64,000 nucleotides of DNA from Symbiodinium microadriaticum (lineage: Eukaryota > Sar > Dinophyceae > Suessiales > Symbiodiniaceae): positions 23,248-87,247 of the forward strand of contig LSRX01000333.1 in the NCBI GenBank assembly GCA_001939145.1, written 5' to 3'. A program made the position numbers and the translations under genes. This document shows, piece by piece, positions 1 through 10,525 of this stretch. Below the pieces are notes generated by a model, which searched no databases, was not told the origin of the DNA, and saw nothing but the letters and a program-made list of their open reading frames with translations. Numbering within the stretch: position 1 is the first letter of the stretch; every line of letters begins with the position of its first letter.

Positions 1-549
1 ATCCTCCCACCGCGGCTTTGCATGGGTGGGGTCCCCACATTGCACGTGTAGGAATTCTCGGCAACAGCGTCCCTGCAGGGACATATGACATAAGCCAGTT
101 CAAGCAAACTGCATGGACCTTGAGCAGCACATGCTTCTGAATCCCTGGAGAACAGGATACCTGCATGGCCGGCGTTGGCTTCAACTCTTCATTCCCATGG
201 CTCGAATGCTCGGTGTTGTACTCCAGCACAACGACGCTACTAGAACAAATGTCCCTGGAACTTAGTTTCATCATGTCACGAAGGCGAACACAAGTGCTGA
301 ACAAGCCTTTTGCGCTCTTAGTACTGTCATCGGTGCTTGCTGGAACTAAGAGGCTAGTCTCTGGAGTCCAAGAGCAAACAATGGCTGCTGCATACCTCAG
401 CGTGCGCAGCAATTCCACCTTCAGCCTCTCTCTCTCTCTCTCTCTCTGTGATTCTGGGTACATTGCACATTGCGCCCAGTTCCTCCAACCGGGAGGGAGA
501 CCTGGCAGTCACGGGATGCCTTCTTGGGTTCTCGCGAAAGCTGATGGGC
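1..549. other. Left flank, no gene recognised
   Basis: I see no convincing coding exon here. It contains a CT dinucleotide tract at about 424-447. Short open frames exist on both strands but none shows protein-like composition over a useful length. It lies just downstream of the minus-strand exons that end at 550, so it could hold their 3' untranslated region. Confidence 0.3.
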
Positions 550-847
550 TTAAATGGCATCTCTGGTGGCTCGCACCTTGGGATCCATCCAGGTCTTGAG
601 CTTTGAGAACACCGCGCGCACGAACTCGCTGTAAGACTGAGATCAAGGCGAAGGGTCTCTGGGCCAGTGCCACAAGCATGCGCAGAACGTCACTCTCAAC
701 TTTTCTCAAGAAGGGCTCGGACATTGCGAGCGGCTGTCTTTGGCCGGCACGCCGACGGAGAGTGATTCCTTCCAGAACCTGCGTGAAACTCGATCGATGT
801 CGGTTCTGCCTGAGATGAAGCCTATTGGTGAAACGAGACATTTGCAT
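550..847 (-). CDS. C-terminal exon pair, probably of the PDZ gene
   Basis: Two minus-strand open segments join in frame when 677-629 (49 nt, GC...AG, phase 2) is removed. The upstream segment (to 678) includes SEPFLRKVESDVLR. The downstream exon (628-550) encodes EFVRAVFSKLKTWMDPKVRA and ends at a TAA. The joined peptide is amphipathic helical and looks like an ordinary protein C-terminus. It lies directly downstream of the two-PDZ exon on the same strand, so it may be the end of that gene, but I could not fix the junction between the two. The start of the upstream exon is uncertain; possible AG acceptors occur near 760-800. No family was recognised. Confidence 0.45.
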
Positions 848-890
848 GCGATTTCATGCAGTATTTCGCAATATGGTTTCAATCTAGTCG

Positions 891-1724
891 TCACGTGCCG
901 AAGCTTGTCGTCTGCGCGAGGTAGTACCGGCAAATTGTGATCTTCACCACATTCTCAGCCAATGAACGCACCATTGCTGAACGATCGGAAATGGAGTTCT
1001 TACCATTGACCTCAATGATCCTGTCATGCGGCATGAGGTATGTCCGACCATCCGCCTTGTTCATCCGGCCCATTGCTCCATCAGCTTCTATTTCCTTTAC
1101 AAGAATCGAAGGCGTGGCCCTGCTTGCAGCGAGTTTGATGCCTAGCAGCGATCCCTGTCGATCGATCGTGAATTCAGACTTCTCGGGGTGCTTCAAAGAG
1201 AGCGTCACTGAATCTGTGCCGGACTGTGCCATTTGGAGCTGGTTCGGCAAATCTTGTGACTTTAGGACCAAAGTGCCGTTCACGGCAACGACCTGGTCGA
1301 AAGGCCGAATTTGTTGACTAGCCGGAAGGCCTTCCTTGTTGTTGTGAGCTTCGGCCAGCCCCGAGGTGCGCACAACACTCACGATGCACACGTCCGAGTC
1401 AACCATGTCAAACTCCAAGCCAAGGAGCTGCCCTTCTCGACAGTCCAAGCTCACATTGAACAATCCCGGAATCTCTGCCTGATCAAAGTGGAAACGTGCC
1501 TCGGTAGATGGTGCGTCCGCAGGGCTAAGCTCACGTGCAAGCGGTGCAGGACGCACCACTTGCAGGTCCTTAAATTCATCCTCAGGGCCAGGGCCGCCAG
1601 GGCCGGTCAGCAGGACGGGGGACAGTGAACTCTCCGTGAGACTCTCAGTCACCACTCGCTGGACCGTCGTGTTTCTCAGGTCATCCGAGTAGGTGCAGCA
1701 TGCTGGGCACAGGTCAAAAAGCAT
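891..1724 (-). CDS. Protein with two PDZ-like domains
   Basis: One uninterrupted minus-strand frame of 277 codons begins with ATG. It contains two PDZ-like modules. The first (about residues 87-175) has LLGLEFDMVDSDVCIVSVV followed by IRPFDQVVAVNG; the second (about 180-265) has GSLLGIKL followed by LMPHDRIIEVNGKNSI and ends with VVKITICRYY. The D-x-[IV]-[IV]-x-VNG signature after each module is the usual PDZ beta-D/alpha-A segment. The first ~85 residues are Pro/Gly-rich and probably disordered. PDZ proteins bind C-terminal peptides and act as scaffolds; the partner here is unknown. The frame closes at 891, but the real transcript may splice onward to the exons at 847-550. Classical GLGF carboxylate-binding loops are degenerate (LLGLEF, LLGIKL). 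Confidence 0.75.
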   Translation of the reverse strand: MLFDLCPACCTYSDDLRNTTVQRVVTESLTESSLSPVLLTGPGGPGPEDEFKDLQVVRPAPLARELSPADAPSTEARFHFDQAEIPGLFNVSLDCREGQLLGLEFDMVDSDVCIVSVVRTSGLAEAHNNKEGLPASQQIRPFDQVVAVNGTLVLKSQDLPNQLQMAQSGTDSVTLSLKHPEKSEFTIDRQGSLLGIKLAASRATPSILVKEIEADGAMGRMNKADGRTYLMPHDRIIEVNGKNSISDRSAMVRSLAENVVKITICRYYLAQTTSFGT

Positions 1725-1749
1725 GGCCGCGGGGCCCTACGAGTAAGGC

Positions 1750-2617
1750 TAGCATTGCATGAACTATTTCAGCTTGCACCAAGGAGATCGCGCAGACATG
1801 CACTCTTTTCAGCCCGGAAAGCAGTTGGAGCAGCCCACAGGAACGCTGAGGCCGAGCATCGAGCCAGGCGTCCGCTTCCGTCTTTGTCCATCCTCAGCTG
1901 TGCCGCCTTTGAAGGAACTCTAGGGATGCCGTGGCTCAGCCACGCGCTCCATGAAAAAGCGTGTCCAGCTGCAAGCGGTGTCCTTTGCATCACTCCAATT
2001 CTTGCTGCACGCTTCGCGAAACCACATGAACATGCGGGTGTTCGCAGCATCCGGTCACGAAAGCCAGTTGTTTTTGCGCGACGAGGTCCAGGAACTGGAA
2101 AACTGACCTCGAGCCTACAGCACCGGCTTTCAGGGTACTGACCGTGCCTGCAGCAAGCACACCTTAGCACATGGGTCCTCCGAATAGCGGTTCTCCCAAT
2201 CTGGGTCGCAAGGATTGGCTACAAGTAAGTCTTTGGATGGCACAGCGGCCGGTTTTGAAAAGAAGCTAGGGTTGTGCAGTGTGGGGGTGGCCTTGAGAGG
2301 CCGCTCCCCTGCCATGATTTGAACGAGGAGGGTGCGATGCTACGAACGAATCGCGCAAAAAATCCTCTTGTTCTTTGCAAGAGCGCCCACTGTCCCCGGA
2401 CTTTGTGGCTCAAGGTGCCCGCGCCCCGAACTAGCTTGGCGAGAAGCAGAGGGCAGAGTTCCCACAGTTCGATCTCCATGTCCTTGACGGCTACGATGAA
2501 GGCGCCAAAATGGCCCCTTTCCGGTGCTTGTTGGTCTGCCTCCGTTAAAGCTGCTGTGCCCGAACAACTATGGTGAGGCGAATGTGGTAAGGAAGCCCCA
2601 CCATGAACATGGCTCAA
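1750..2617 (-). CDS. Multi-exon gene of unknown function
   Basis: Protein-like minus-strand segments occur in series. About 2560-2340 encodes GHFGAFIVAVKDMEIELWEL and a basic stretch. About 2290-2175 encodes DLLVANPCDPDWENRYSEDP. About 2107-2000 encodes LDLVAQKQLAFVTGCCEHPH. A 68-nt GT...AG segment between the last two joins them in phase 0. Further down, around 1890, MDKDGSGRL resembles the first half of an EF-hand loop but lacks the glutamate at position 12 unless an intron follows. I do not recognise the protein. First and last exons are not fixed. It lies immediately upstream of the PDZ gene on the same strand. Confidence 0.4.
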
Positions 2618-3174
2618 AAAACTGCGGTAACTCCGGTTCTTTGGCTAGAAGTTGTCTTGGAATCAGCAATTGAAAATCAGCGTGCAGAGAGGCGACGAGA
2701 CCCACAGAGAGACCTGGATGACTCCGGCGGCCCGTCAGGGTGAGAGGCGGCTAGGGTTCCCCGAAAAAGTCCCTCGCCTGCTCCCGCAAAGACTCAGAAG
2801 GAATCCAGATCTCTTCTTCCACAGGGTCAAGGGGCCACTACGGCTCCTCAGTGTTTGTTGGGCTTGCGGAGGGGGTGTGAGATCTCTCTCTTGCTATCTC
2901 TGCTGCGCTTCTTGTTTTGGAAGGCGTAAGGTGGGGTCATGACCTCCCCCCCTTACATAGTTCAGTTAGTTCAGATGAGCCCCGAAAGCTTCCCTCCATC
3001 CCTCGCTCCCTTCTTCCTTCGCGTGCGAGCAGGTGCGAGCCCGATCGCTTTGCTCTCGCGCCACGTCACGGATACGAGTCGCTCACGCCAGTGGCATATC
3101 AGGCTGTCCGAGCCATCCCATTGAAATCCAGGGCTGGAGCATTGACTTTGGCACCACCCTGCCACGCTGCCGCC
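2618..3174. other. Intergenic or intronic, nothing recognised
   Basis: No exon could be supported on either strand. There is a pyrimidine-rich stretch on the plus strand around 2880-3020. Confidence 0.3.
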
Positions 3175-3681
3175 TCACCTTGCTTGACAGATGCGCCCAT
3201 GCTCTGAGCCGGTTGCAGACGCTCTGGGCTCCTGGCACGCACTGGCGACACTGAGGTATCCCTTGTCGATGTAGTACGATGACAAAGCTCGCCTGGCCAT
3301 AATGGGCGTGATCAACCACAGAAACCCTTGCACTCCACGGACTTGGAAACGAACTGCCTCGAGGAGGAAATATCGTTGCGGTTGCAGATAGTTCTGGTGG
3401 CTAGGCTCGGTGAGTCGGAACCTACCTAGCTCCTGCGTTGCCTTTTCTCTCTCCGGGTTTCCCACTGAGCTTCGGGCTCCAGGGCCTGAGCCACCCCGCG
3501 CACCTCCGCGCCAGACCGCTCGGACACGGGCGGCAACCTCAGCTTTGGCTAAGAAGCTCTCCAAGAACAGTTTGTCGAGCAAAGGGCCCGGCGACGACTT
3601 GGCCGGGGTTTTTTGCTTCTGCTCTTTAAAGCTTGCATCGGCCTGCCAAACAGGGATGGAGATAGGACATGAAGCCCTCAA
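3175..3681 (-). CDS. Unknown exon(s), minus strand
   Basis: An open minus-strand frame of 168 codons has two protein-like parts: a charged segment with KEQKQKTPAKSSPGPLLDKL and helical FLESFLAKAEVAARVRAVW, then FRLTEPSHQNYLQPQRYFLL followed by a hydrophobic stretch (VQGFLWLITPIMARRAL). The Gly/Arg-rich middle may be a short intron. No family was recognised. The hydrophobic stretch could be one membrane segment. Ends are uncertain. Confidence 0.35.
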   Translation of the reverse strand: MRASCPISIPVWQADASFKEQKQKTPAKSSPGPLLDKLFLESFLAKAEVAARVRAVWRGGARGGSGPGARSSVGNPEREKATQELGRFRLTEPSHQNYLQPQRYFLLEAVRFQVRGVQGFLWLITPIMARRALSSYYIDKGYLSVASACQEPRASATGSEHGRICQAR

Positions 3682-4096
3682 CAGCGACAGAACATGCTCA
3701 GCTTATCTTAGCTCAAGACGCTCCATCTCCGCATGAATACCTGTTGCCAAAGCTCCATCTTCGAGATGTCGACTCGGCATATCGACGAAGACTTGGAGCG
3801 AAGGCCCGTGCCATGAACCGGTGCACAGGGACCTCGATGCTGCCCGTGTCGTCCAAGGCCTGAACAGCACTTCCTCCCCCTCCAGCCAAGCGTTTTTGCT
3901 TCGTGTGCCTTCCAAAGTCCCTGCCTTAGCAAAAGCCAGCGAGAATGGACATACGGTGCTTTGCTTGTACACAGTCTAGCTGTGCTCTGAGAATCAAGCA
4001 GCTCGCGCTCTTTCACATCACGGGTCGGTACTCTCAGGCAAGGATAGGTTCCACGGACCTCTTGGCATTGTCCAGCTTGCATTGACTCTTGGTGAC

Positions 4097-4840
4097 TTAT
4101 GGCAATTTTGTCAAGGTTTCGACACACTGCACCAGTTCATCGAAAGAAAGATTGCCACTTCCATCTGCATCGATCTGGTTGAAGATCTTGAACCTTAACA
4201 GCTTGCGCATTTCACGACCGATTGGAACAGGGCTGGAGCAGGAGCACCAATTGCCACCCGCACGGTGCCACTTGTGAGCTGCCTGGTTCAGCACGCCAAC
4301 CTGGGCCAGCTGCGGCCAGCTGTGCTGAGCGATCAAAGGAGCAACAGATGCTCGGGTGAAGGGCCACTCGCCAAATTTCATCATCGGTCAGATCCGGCCT
4401 CGTTGAGGAAAGACATGCGTGCCGTGTCACAACACGGCACTTCAAAGGCTCAGAGGGCCCAGCCACTGGCTAAGTTCGATCTTGTACATGAGCCGCCTGA
4501 ATAGAGGGCTACAGAGCTCTTTCAAGCAGTCTGGCACTCTGGTGCGCGGGACCCAGTGCACCAAGGCAGCTGCCCAAACTCCTCGACGGATGCTTGCCCG
4601 CTGTTATCTTCATCAAGTCGCCGCCAGAAGACTCGAAGCCTCGGTTCCGTCACGGAATGGTGCATTTGTTTCGGGCTTACGGCGTGCACGCCACCCGATG
4701 TAGCCCGAACCGTATGAAGGTAGAACTCCCACGAAAAGGGGGCCCGGCTCGTACCTTGACACCGGCGCTTTCAGCTTCCTCCGAGCCTCACTCGCAAAGA
4801 CCCCACTTGCCGAAACTTGCCTGGATTGGAGCTTTTGCAT
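4097..4840 (-). CDS. EF-hand calcium-binding protein
   Basis: Two EF-hand loops are readable on the minus strand. The first (about 4614-4579) is DEDNSGQASVEE, with acidic or polar ligands at positions 1, 3, 5 and 12. The second (about 4175-4140) is DADGSGNLSFDE, a canonical loop, preceded by helix RKLLRFKIFNQI and followed by LVQCVETLTKLP and a stop at 4097. Upstream, ARRKLKAPVSRYEPGPLFVG (about 4780-4720) joins the first EF-hand exon if a 55-nt GT...AG segment is removed. Between the hands lie LMYKIELSQWLGPLSL and RPDLTDDEIWRVALHP, probably separate exons. EF-hands bind calcium and act as sensors or buffers. The exact exon set is incomplete, so the number of hands may be higher. Confidence 0.6.
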
Positions 4841-5459
4841 TCATGCCCGTTTTCTTGCTTGCGCGGAAGTGAAACAGATGTGAAACGCCTACCTGCTTTG
4901 CCTTCGTCAGGACTTCGGATCCCAGGAGTACACGTCGCCGACCTGCTGGCCCAAGAGTGCACTACAGGCCACTAGGGCGCCATTTTCGCCGCAGCCTTCG
5001 CCCTGGGCACCAGGGAGTCCAGAATACGGCGGCGAGTCGAATCCAGGGTGCGAGCCTCATTTCAACCCTCACAAAGGCCCTGTCCCTGACCCGACCCGGG
5101 TTTATGGTTCGTAGGAAGTTGTGGAAAAAAGTGTAGCTTTTCGCTTACACACTCTCAGTTGCACGACGGCAGCTTGTCGACCAGAGTCACTGAAAAAGCA
5201 GGAACGCCAAGCATGCCAGGTGCAGCGAGGAGGCATACACTCCGGTCCTGGACTCAGTTGCAGAAGCTTGCTGCAAAGGCAGTGCCGCATTGCAACATTC
5301 CGCCGCTCTAAGGGCTCCACTTCACGCAGTGGCCTCGGAAGGCATCTTTCGAGCATTTCAACCGCTTTTGCCAGTGTTCACGGCGCTCTTTCGCCTCCTG
5401 ACATGGGAGAAGGAAAGATGGAAGAAGCTTCGCGCTGGCACAGCATTTATCCATGCAAC

Positions 5460-5650
5460 AGCACTCTCTCTCTCTCTCTCTCTCTCGCTATCTCTCTCTC
5501 TCTCTCTCCCGGGCATGGGGACGTGTCACCGTACTCTCTCTCCCTCTCTCTCTTTGCTTTGCTTTGCTTGGGGCTTGAAGCGCCAGCAGTCCTGACCCCC
5601 CGCGCTCTAGGCGCTTCCCGTCCCACCCTCTTGACGGGAGGGGCTCAGCT
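5460..5650. repeat. CT-tract/hairpin module, copy A
   Basis: Two CT dinucleotide tracts (about 5463-5511 and 5535-5551) are followed by a TTTGC-type repeat (ctttgctttgctttgctt) and a G-rich end. Just downstream, TCCCGTC and GACGGGA (about 5616-5638) can pair around a 10-base loop. The same order of parts recurs at 6510-6830. Confidence 0.6.
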
Positions 5651-6509
5651 GTACGGCGGTCACATGGATCAGACTGAGTGGTGAACAATGGGTGAACTGT
5701 GGTCTGCCCCGGTGGAGGCAGGGCAGGCTGAGCTTCCTCAACAGCGAGCACCCCGTAACACATTAATGGCGAGTGCCCACGCTAGTCTCTCGGCGGCCGT
5801 GGTTTCCCGACATATTGACAGGCTACAGGTAACAGCCAACAAAGGAGGCTCATCAGGTCCCGCTGCTACTTTTTTACCCCACCTTACCTGCCTTCGCAGG
5901 ATCCCGAACTCAAGCCTGATCCCCGCGTCACACTTCCTGCGACCTTCCACTCCACCCTGAACCCCGGCTCAGCTGGTCTTCTTCCGGCGATGCGGTAGGT
6001 GCCCCAGCACTGCTAGCGACGGCTGCCCCTTCCTTCCTTCCTTCCTTCCTTCCTTCCTTCCTTTGGGCGCACGTCTGGTTCGCAGACCCGAGCCGTTAGG
6101 CACCCCCCACCCTCTTTGCATTATGAAGGCGAAGGCTTGGGGGTCATTGGGAGGAGTGTTTCCTTTGCCGGTTGAAGCGCAAGGTAGGAATGCTACTGTC
6201 GTGGTCCCAACCCTGACCCTGTACTTTAGCCTGCATGCCGGCCTCATCCCCGTGCCCTCTATGGCCAATCCTTAGTCCCTCGACAGCAAATTTCCCCCTG
6301 CAGTACACTATGGTTTGCTGACTTTCCCCCTCAACACAGTAAGTGCCAGGCCCGCTAGCTGGGTTAGTTTCGTGGGGGTCCACATTTGGAAGCAGCAATA
6401 CTAGTAACAAGAACCGTGCAGGCAACTAAGACGGGTGGATCCCCCCGTGGAAGCAAGGTTGGTGAAGGTGCCGGTGTTGCAAGAACAACTTCACCTAACT
6501 CAAGGCGGC

Positions 6510-6830
6510 TGCCCCTCTCTCTCTCTCTCTTGCTCTCTCTATCTCTCTTTTTTTTCTTTCTGCAGGGTGTAGGGGTCAGCTCGCTGACCCTCAGGCCATA
6601 CTGGGATGTAGGCCCCCCCTATCTCTCTCTCGCTTTGCTTTGCTTTGGGGATGGGGAATGGGCAGTCCCCACACCCCTCTCTCTCTCCCTCTCTCTCTCT
6701 ACCAGGGCAGGAGCAGCACCCCCGGTTCTCGGGGTGCCTGATTCCCCCTTTAGGCATTGTCTAACTCTCTTTCTCTCTCTCTCGACGGGGAAAAGGACAC
6801 AGGGCGGTCCCCCCTGTGCCCTGCGCGCGA
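6510..6830. repeat. CT-tract/hairpin module, copy B
   Basis: CT tracts at about 6514-6548, 6621-6632, 6679-6701 and 6763-6783 alternate with small inverted repeats. GGGTCAGC/GCTGACCC (about 6573-6591) can form an 8-bp stem with a 2-base loop; ACCCCCGG/CGGGGT (about 6718-6736) is another; GCGCGC/GCGCGC lies near 6820. The sequence cgctttgctttgctttgggg (about 6632-6652) matches the TTTGC part of the module at 5560. Confidence 0.6.
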
Positions 6831-8094
6831 GCGCGCACCCGCAGTCCATCGGGTGTCTTTTTGATCGAAGAAGGCTCGGCTGGACAAGCACGGAAAGTAA
6901 AAATCCCCCGGAGCTGGTAAAGGTAAGGGACGATGCCATCAAGTACAACAGACCACAAGCAAGTAAGGCTCCGACCAACATAATGAAGGCTGCTGTGTCC
7001 CCTCCCTTGCTCCGGGCGGATATGAAAGGGTAGAAGGAAAAGCTTGCTGGGTTTCCCCCACCGAAATACACGGAATGGATTGAAACTGGTGCCTTCATCC
7101 CCCGAATTCGGACGCTGAGTACCGCATGTGTGCTTGAACAGACACTAGGATTGCGAGACCAATATGGGTCGCCTGGATCGAGTTTACCTGAGGGAGGACC
7201 AGGATGTAAATCCCCCAGCCCTGTTTAAAGAATTCGCACTTGCGGGTACAGCATGAACAGACGGAACGACATTTATAAACTGTGTCTCCCCCACTGTAAG
7301 GAAAGGACGGCTGCCTAAGGGTCCATGTGTTACAACACACCGAGTACAGTCAAACATCCCGCCGCATGGTTTTTTGTCGGTGATTTTTTGGTGAAGTTGT
7401 GTTTTCGCTACAGTTTTAAGCAGATTTTTAGGCTGTTTTCGGTAGGAAAAACAAGTGCTACGTTTTGTGTGAATCCTAGGAAACGTGTGGTTTCAGCACG
7501 ATTTCGGGTTCCATAAAAAATGTTGCCACATCGCACGGTGAAAGTTACGAATTCCTCGGTATTTACAGGCTTTGGTGTGTTTGAAGCTTCAAAGTAGGGG
7601 TTTTCCGCGGAAGCGGAATTTTATGTTTTGTGTCTTACTTTCGGGCTGGTCAGACTATGTAGTCACTGTTGTGTGGAGGGTCTTAACAAACATTCGGTCC
7701 CGTCGAAAACCACTACTTTCAAGCTTAAACGCGCCAGAGCCTGCAAATACTGAGGAATTCGTAATCTGTACCGTACGATGTATGCAGCCTGGACGTTATC
7801 AACCCCCCCGCCCCCCCCCCTCCCAAAAAAAAAGACCGGAAGAGCAAACCCCGAAAACAGTAGAAACGCACGACAGTAATCCATGCGCTAGCTCAAACAT
7901 GTAGAGTACGCAGAACTGAAAATGCATGAACCCCCCGGCTGCAAAGAAAGATATTTCTTGGGTATGAGACAAGCGTTTGTGCGGGCTTCGCACAGAGAAA
8001 CTTGCCAAAAGTTAAACCTGCCTCCACAAGCATCATGCTCAGCACTCCCTCGAATTTTCCACGTGTCTCTCACTGTTGCACTGCTTCTTCTCGG

Positions 8095-10525
8095 TCATCG
8101 TGTGTTCCCCCGCATGTGCCTTTGCGCTTGCTGCACCGCTTGCCACATGGGACCAGGTTGTAGCGTGATTTTCTTTTGGCGAGGGCTACGATTCGGTGTG
8201 CGAGGTCGACGTGCCCCCCCTGTACTCGAAATTGCTCTGTCCGAAGGTCGTCCATGCTCCCCCCACGGCCAATTGAGGTGTACAGGTACCTCCGATGCCG
8301 CGATGGGAGCGTCCTCACTGTCACTGTCGCATCCCCCAAGGTTTGTGGCTGCATTTTGCACGGTGTCCAGCTCGATCTCGTCATCTTCATCCCCCCAATC
8401 TACTTCTCCAGGGCTTGAGCTCGCTGCGGTGTGGTTCTGCACGTCCTCGGTCTTGTGGGTCTTGTTGGGGTCCCCCACGTCCATTTCTTCAGGGCTTGGG
8501 TTCGCTGTGTTGTGGTGCTGCACGTCCTCGGTCTTATGGGTGGGTCTTGTTGGAATCCCCCGCATCCACAGTGTATTGCTTGCCCTCCTTTGCTGACTTC
8601 TTTTGCTTCTTTTTCTTCTTCCCCTCCTTCTGCTCCTCCTTCTTGCCCTTCTGCTTCTTCCTGTCCTTGTCCTTCTTGGCTTTGTCCTTTTTGTCGCGGC
8701 GCAGCTCGGCAGTCCGGGTGTCCTGTGTTCCCCCGTGCCGCTGGTTCGCCAGGACTTCTTTATAGACTTGCTTTCCACGGGCAAGCAAGGTGCGAATCTT
8801 CCCCGGGAATCTGTACATGTAGATTCTGAGCTCTTCTTCCACCGCCGGGTTGCATTTGCCAACCAACTTGACCAGCTTGTCGGCTTGATCCCCGTTTGCT
8901 TTCTCTCCTTTTATCGTTGGAGATAGCGGCGGTAGTCTTCGCTCTCCTCTGGCGACAATATCCCCCGGTGCTGGGGTCGACGTGGTGCTGGTGCTTGCTG
9001 TCCCACTTGTAGTTCTTCCCAATCCACTTGTCCAAAGGGCTTGGGTGGAAAAGAAGCGCCATCCCCTCCTTTGTCTCAAACCTAACATACTGGGACAGAG
9101 GTCTCTGTGAGTTCTTGGCGGTGGTGTAGTCCCCCGTTGCAGCAGGCTCGGCGGCTTGAGCCGTTGACGCTTCCCCCTTTTTTCACAAGTCCGCAATACT
9201 CATGGGGCTGCTGACGCTGCCCGTGGAGATCATATGCCTATAGCAGCCTTCTCCCCCATCATGAGGCCTGCTCTCCCCCCCTTCCCTGCCTCCACTGAGG
9301 CTGCTGGAGCTTGCCATTGATCTCCCCCAAGAAGCCAGGATGATCACCAAGGGTTCCGCCACGAAAAAGTATGCTCCGTCCCCCTACTAGAGGGCCACAC
9401 CCCGAAGAGGGGCCACCATTGATCTCCCCCAAGAAGCCAGGATGATCACCAAGGGTTCCGCAACGAAAAAGTATGCTCCGTCCCCCTTCTGGAGGGCCAC
9501 CGGTCATCTTGTTGGCAGGCGGTTCGGGTAACGAGGTAGTCCCCCTGGATGCCGTAGAAGTCGAGGTCAAAGGAGGGGGCGGCGTGAGTTCGGCTGGCGG
9601 GCTCGCAAAGTACCTCACTGGGGTACGTGGCTTGCGCTTTTCATCTCTGGGGGCAGACTCCCCTGTACTGGACCGGATGCCAAAGAGCTCCTGGAGGGGG
9701 TCCAAGACGAGGGCCTCGGAAACATCCTCGCCGTCCAGATCGTCACTAAGGGAGCCTTCACGTTCCCTCTTGGCCCTGGTCCGGCTGCGGTGTTGACCAC
9801 GTTGCTTCGCCTCAGTGGGAGGGGAAAAGATTGGTTGTCCCGCGGGGGCTAAGACGAAGTTGGAGAGAGGAGGCTCACGGAGGGCCACCCACGGGCTTGA
9901 ACCGCTCGCGGCCTGAGCCAAAATGCTTGAGCTCTCTCTCTCTCTCTCTGTCTCTCTCGCTCGCTCTCCTTCCACATTTTGGGGGATTGTCAAGATTTTT
10001 CGGAAACACGGGCCCCTCACTTTGTTTTCCTTTCTGGTCGGCTCTCCCCCTCTCTTTCGCGTCCTGCAATGCCTGTCGCTCCCGGATGACAGCCCGTTCC
10101 CATTGCATCGCCGTAGAGCGAAGCATCTCACGGCAGTCCGTGCGAACCTGCAAAGGTTTCGAAACAACGTGCCTTCCACTCGGCGAAGGCATCCAAAATC
10201 AAACGAAGCCCACCTTCGCGAGCCGAAGATCGAGCTGCTGCTTTGCGCACGCAGCTGCCTGGGCCTTAAACAAACGACAGCCCAACGGGGGGTGGAAATT
10301 CAGGAACCAACGACATCCGTTTCCTGAAACTCGGGAAGCAAATGAGGACCCGACAAGTCGCTGACGAGCTTTGCGTACTTCCTGCCTCAATGCCTCCTCA
10401 CCACAGGATTGCAAGTTTAGCCATGAACCTGAGGGCCCCAGCGTGCCTGAGTGCTTGAGGCACATCCCTAGCAGCCGAAGACGTATGCAGAATCTGACAA
10501 GCGCTCTACAGTATCGTCCCGGCAA
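8095..10525 (-). CDS. Coiled-coil then low-complexity protein, multi-exon
   Basis: Minus-strand segments in order: a helical exon with GEEALRQEVRKARQRL; AQAAACAKQQLDLRLAKVGF; then, after a 57-nt GT...AG intron (about 10188-10132), VRTDCREMLRSTAMQWERAV and a long charged helix. Next come acidic/Pro-rich parts (DLDGEDVSEALVLDPLQELF, 9.8-9.5 kb), a duplicated 25-residue unit (9.3-9.5 kb), YVRFETKEGMALLFHPSPLD (about 9.1 kb), KLVKLVGKCNPAVEEELRIY (about 8.85 kb), a Lys-rich run and acidic C-terminal sequence (about 8.3 kb). A 52-nt GCAAG...AG segment around 8.96 kb joins two of the frames. Two TEDVQ-containing repeats sit near 8.5 kb, the first carrying a 4-base insertion relative to the second. 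No family was recognised. It could be two genes. Confidence 0.4.
9316..9490. repeat. Direct repeat, two copies of ~69 bp, ~100 bp apart
   Basis: The sequence beginning ttgatctcccccaagaagcc and running through gggttccgc(c/a)acgaaaaagt to ccgtccccct occurs at about 9317-9384 and 9418-9485 with nearly complete identity. On the minus strand it encodes GGRSILFRxGTLGDHPGFLG in both copies, in the same frame. Confidence 0.85.

Larger units (their letters stand above)
4841..8094. other. Gene-poor, repeat-rich stretch
   Basis: No gene was recognised. It contains CT-rich modules at 5460-5650 and 6510-6830, a TTCC tetranucleotide array at about 6030-6063, an A/T-richer part at about 7320-7760 with several TTTT-rich motifs, and a poly-C run followed by poly-A at about 7803-7834. 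Long open frames here are low-complexity and unconvincing. Confidence 0.5.

Noticed and set aside
1870-1905. MDKDGSGRL as a full EF-hand
   Set aside because: Position 12 of the loop is Ser, not Glu or Asp, unless an unproven intron splits the loop.
2497-2512. GCCAAAATGGC, matching 11 bases of the reversed spliced leader
   Set aside because: Too short, no flanking leader bases, and it lies inside a coding segment.
9908-9935. Near match to the dinoflagellate spliced leader (minus strand reads CATTTTGGCTCAG)
   Set aside because: It shares 12 bases with the leader, but it is better explained as the end of an intron: a GT donor upstream and AG|G here join two coding segments in frame. A relict leader cannot be excluded.
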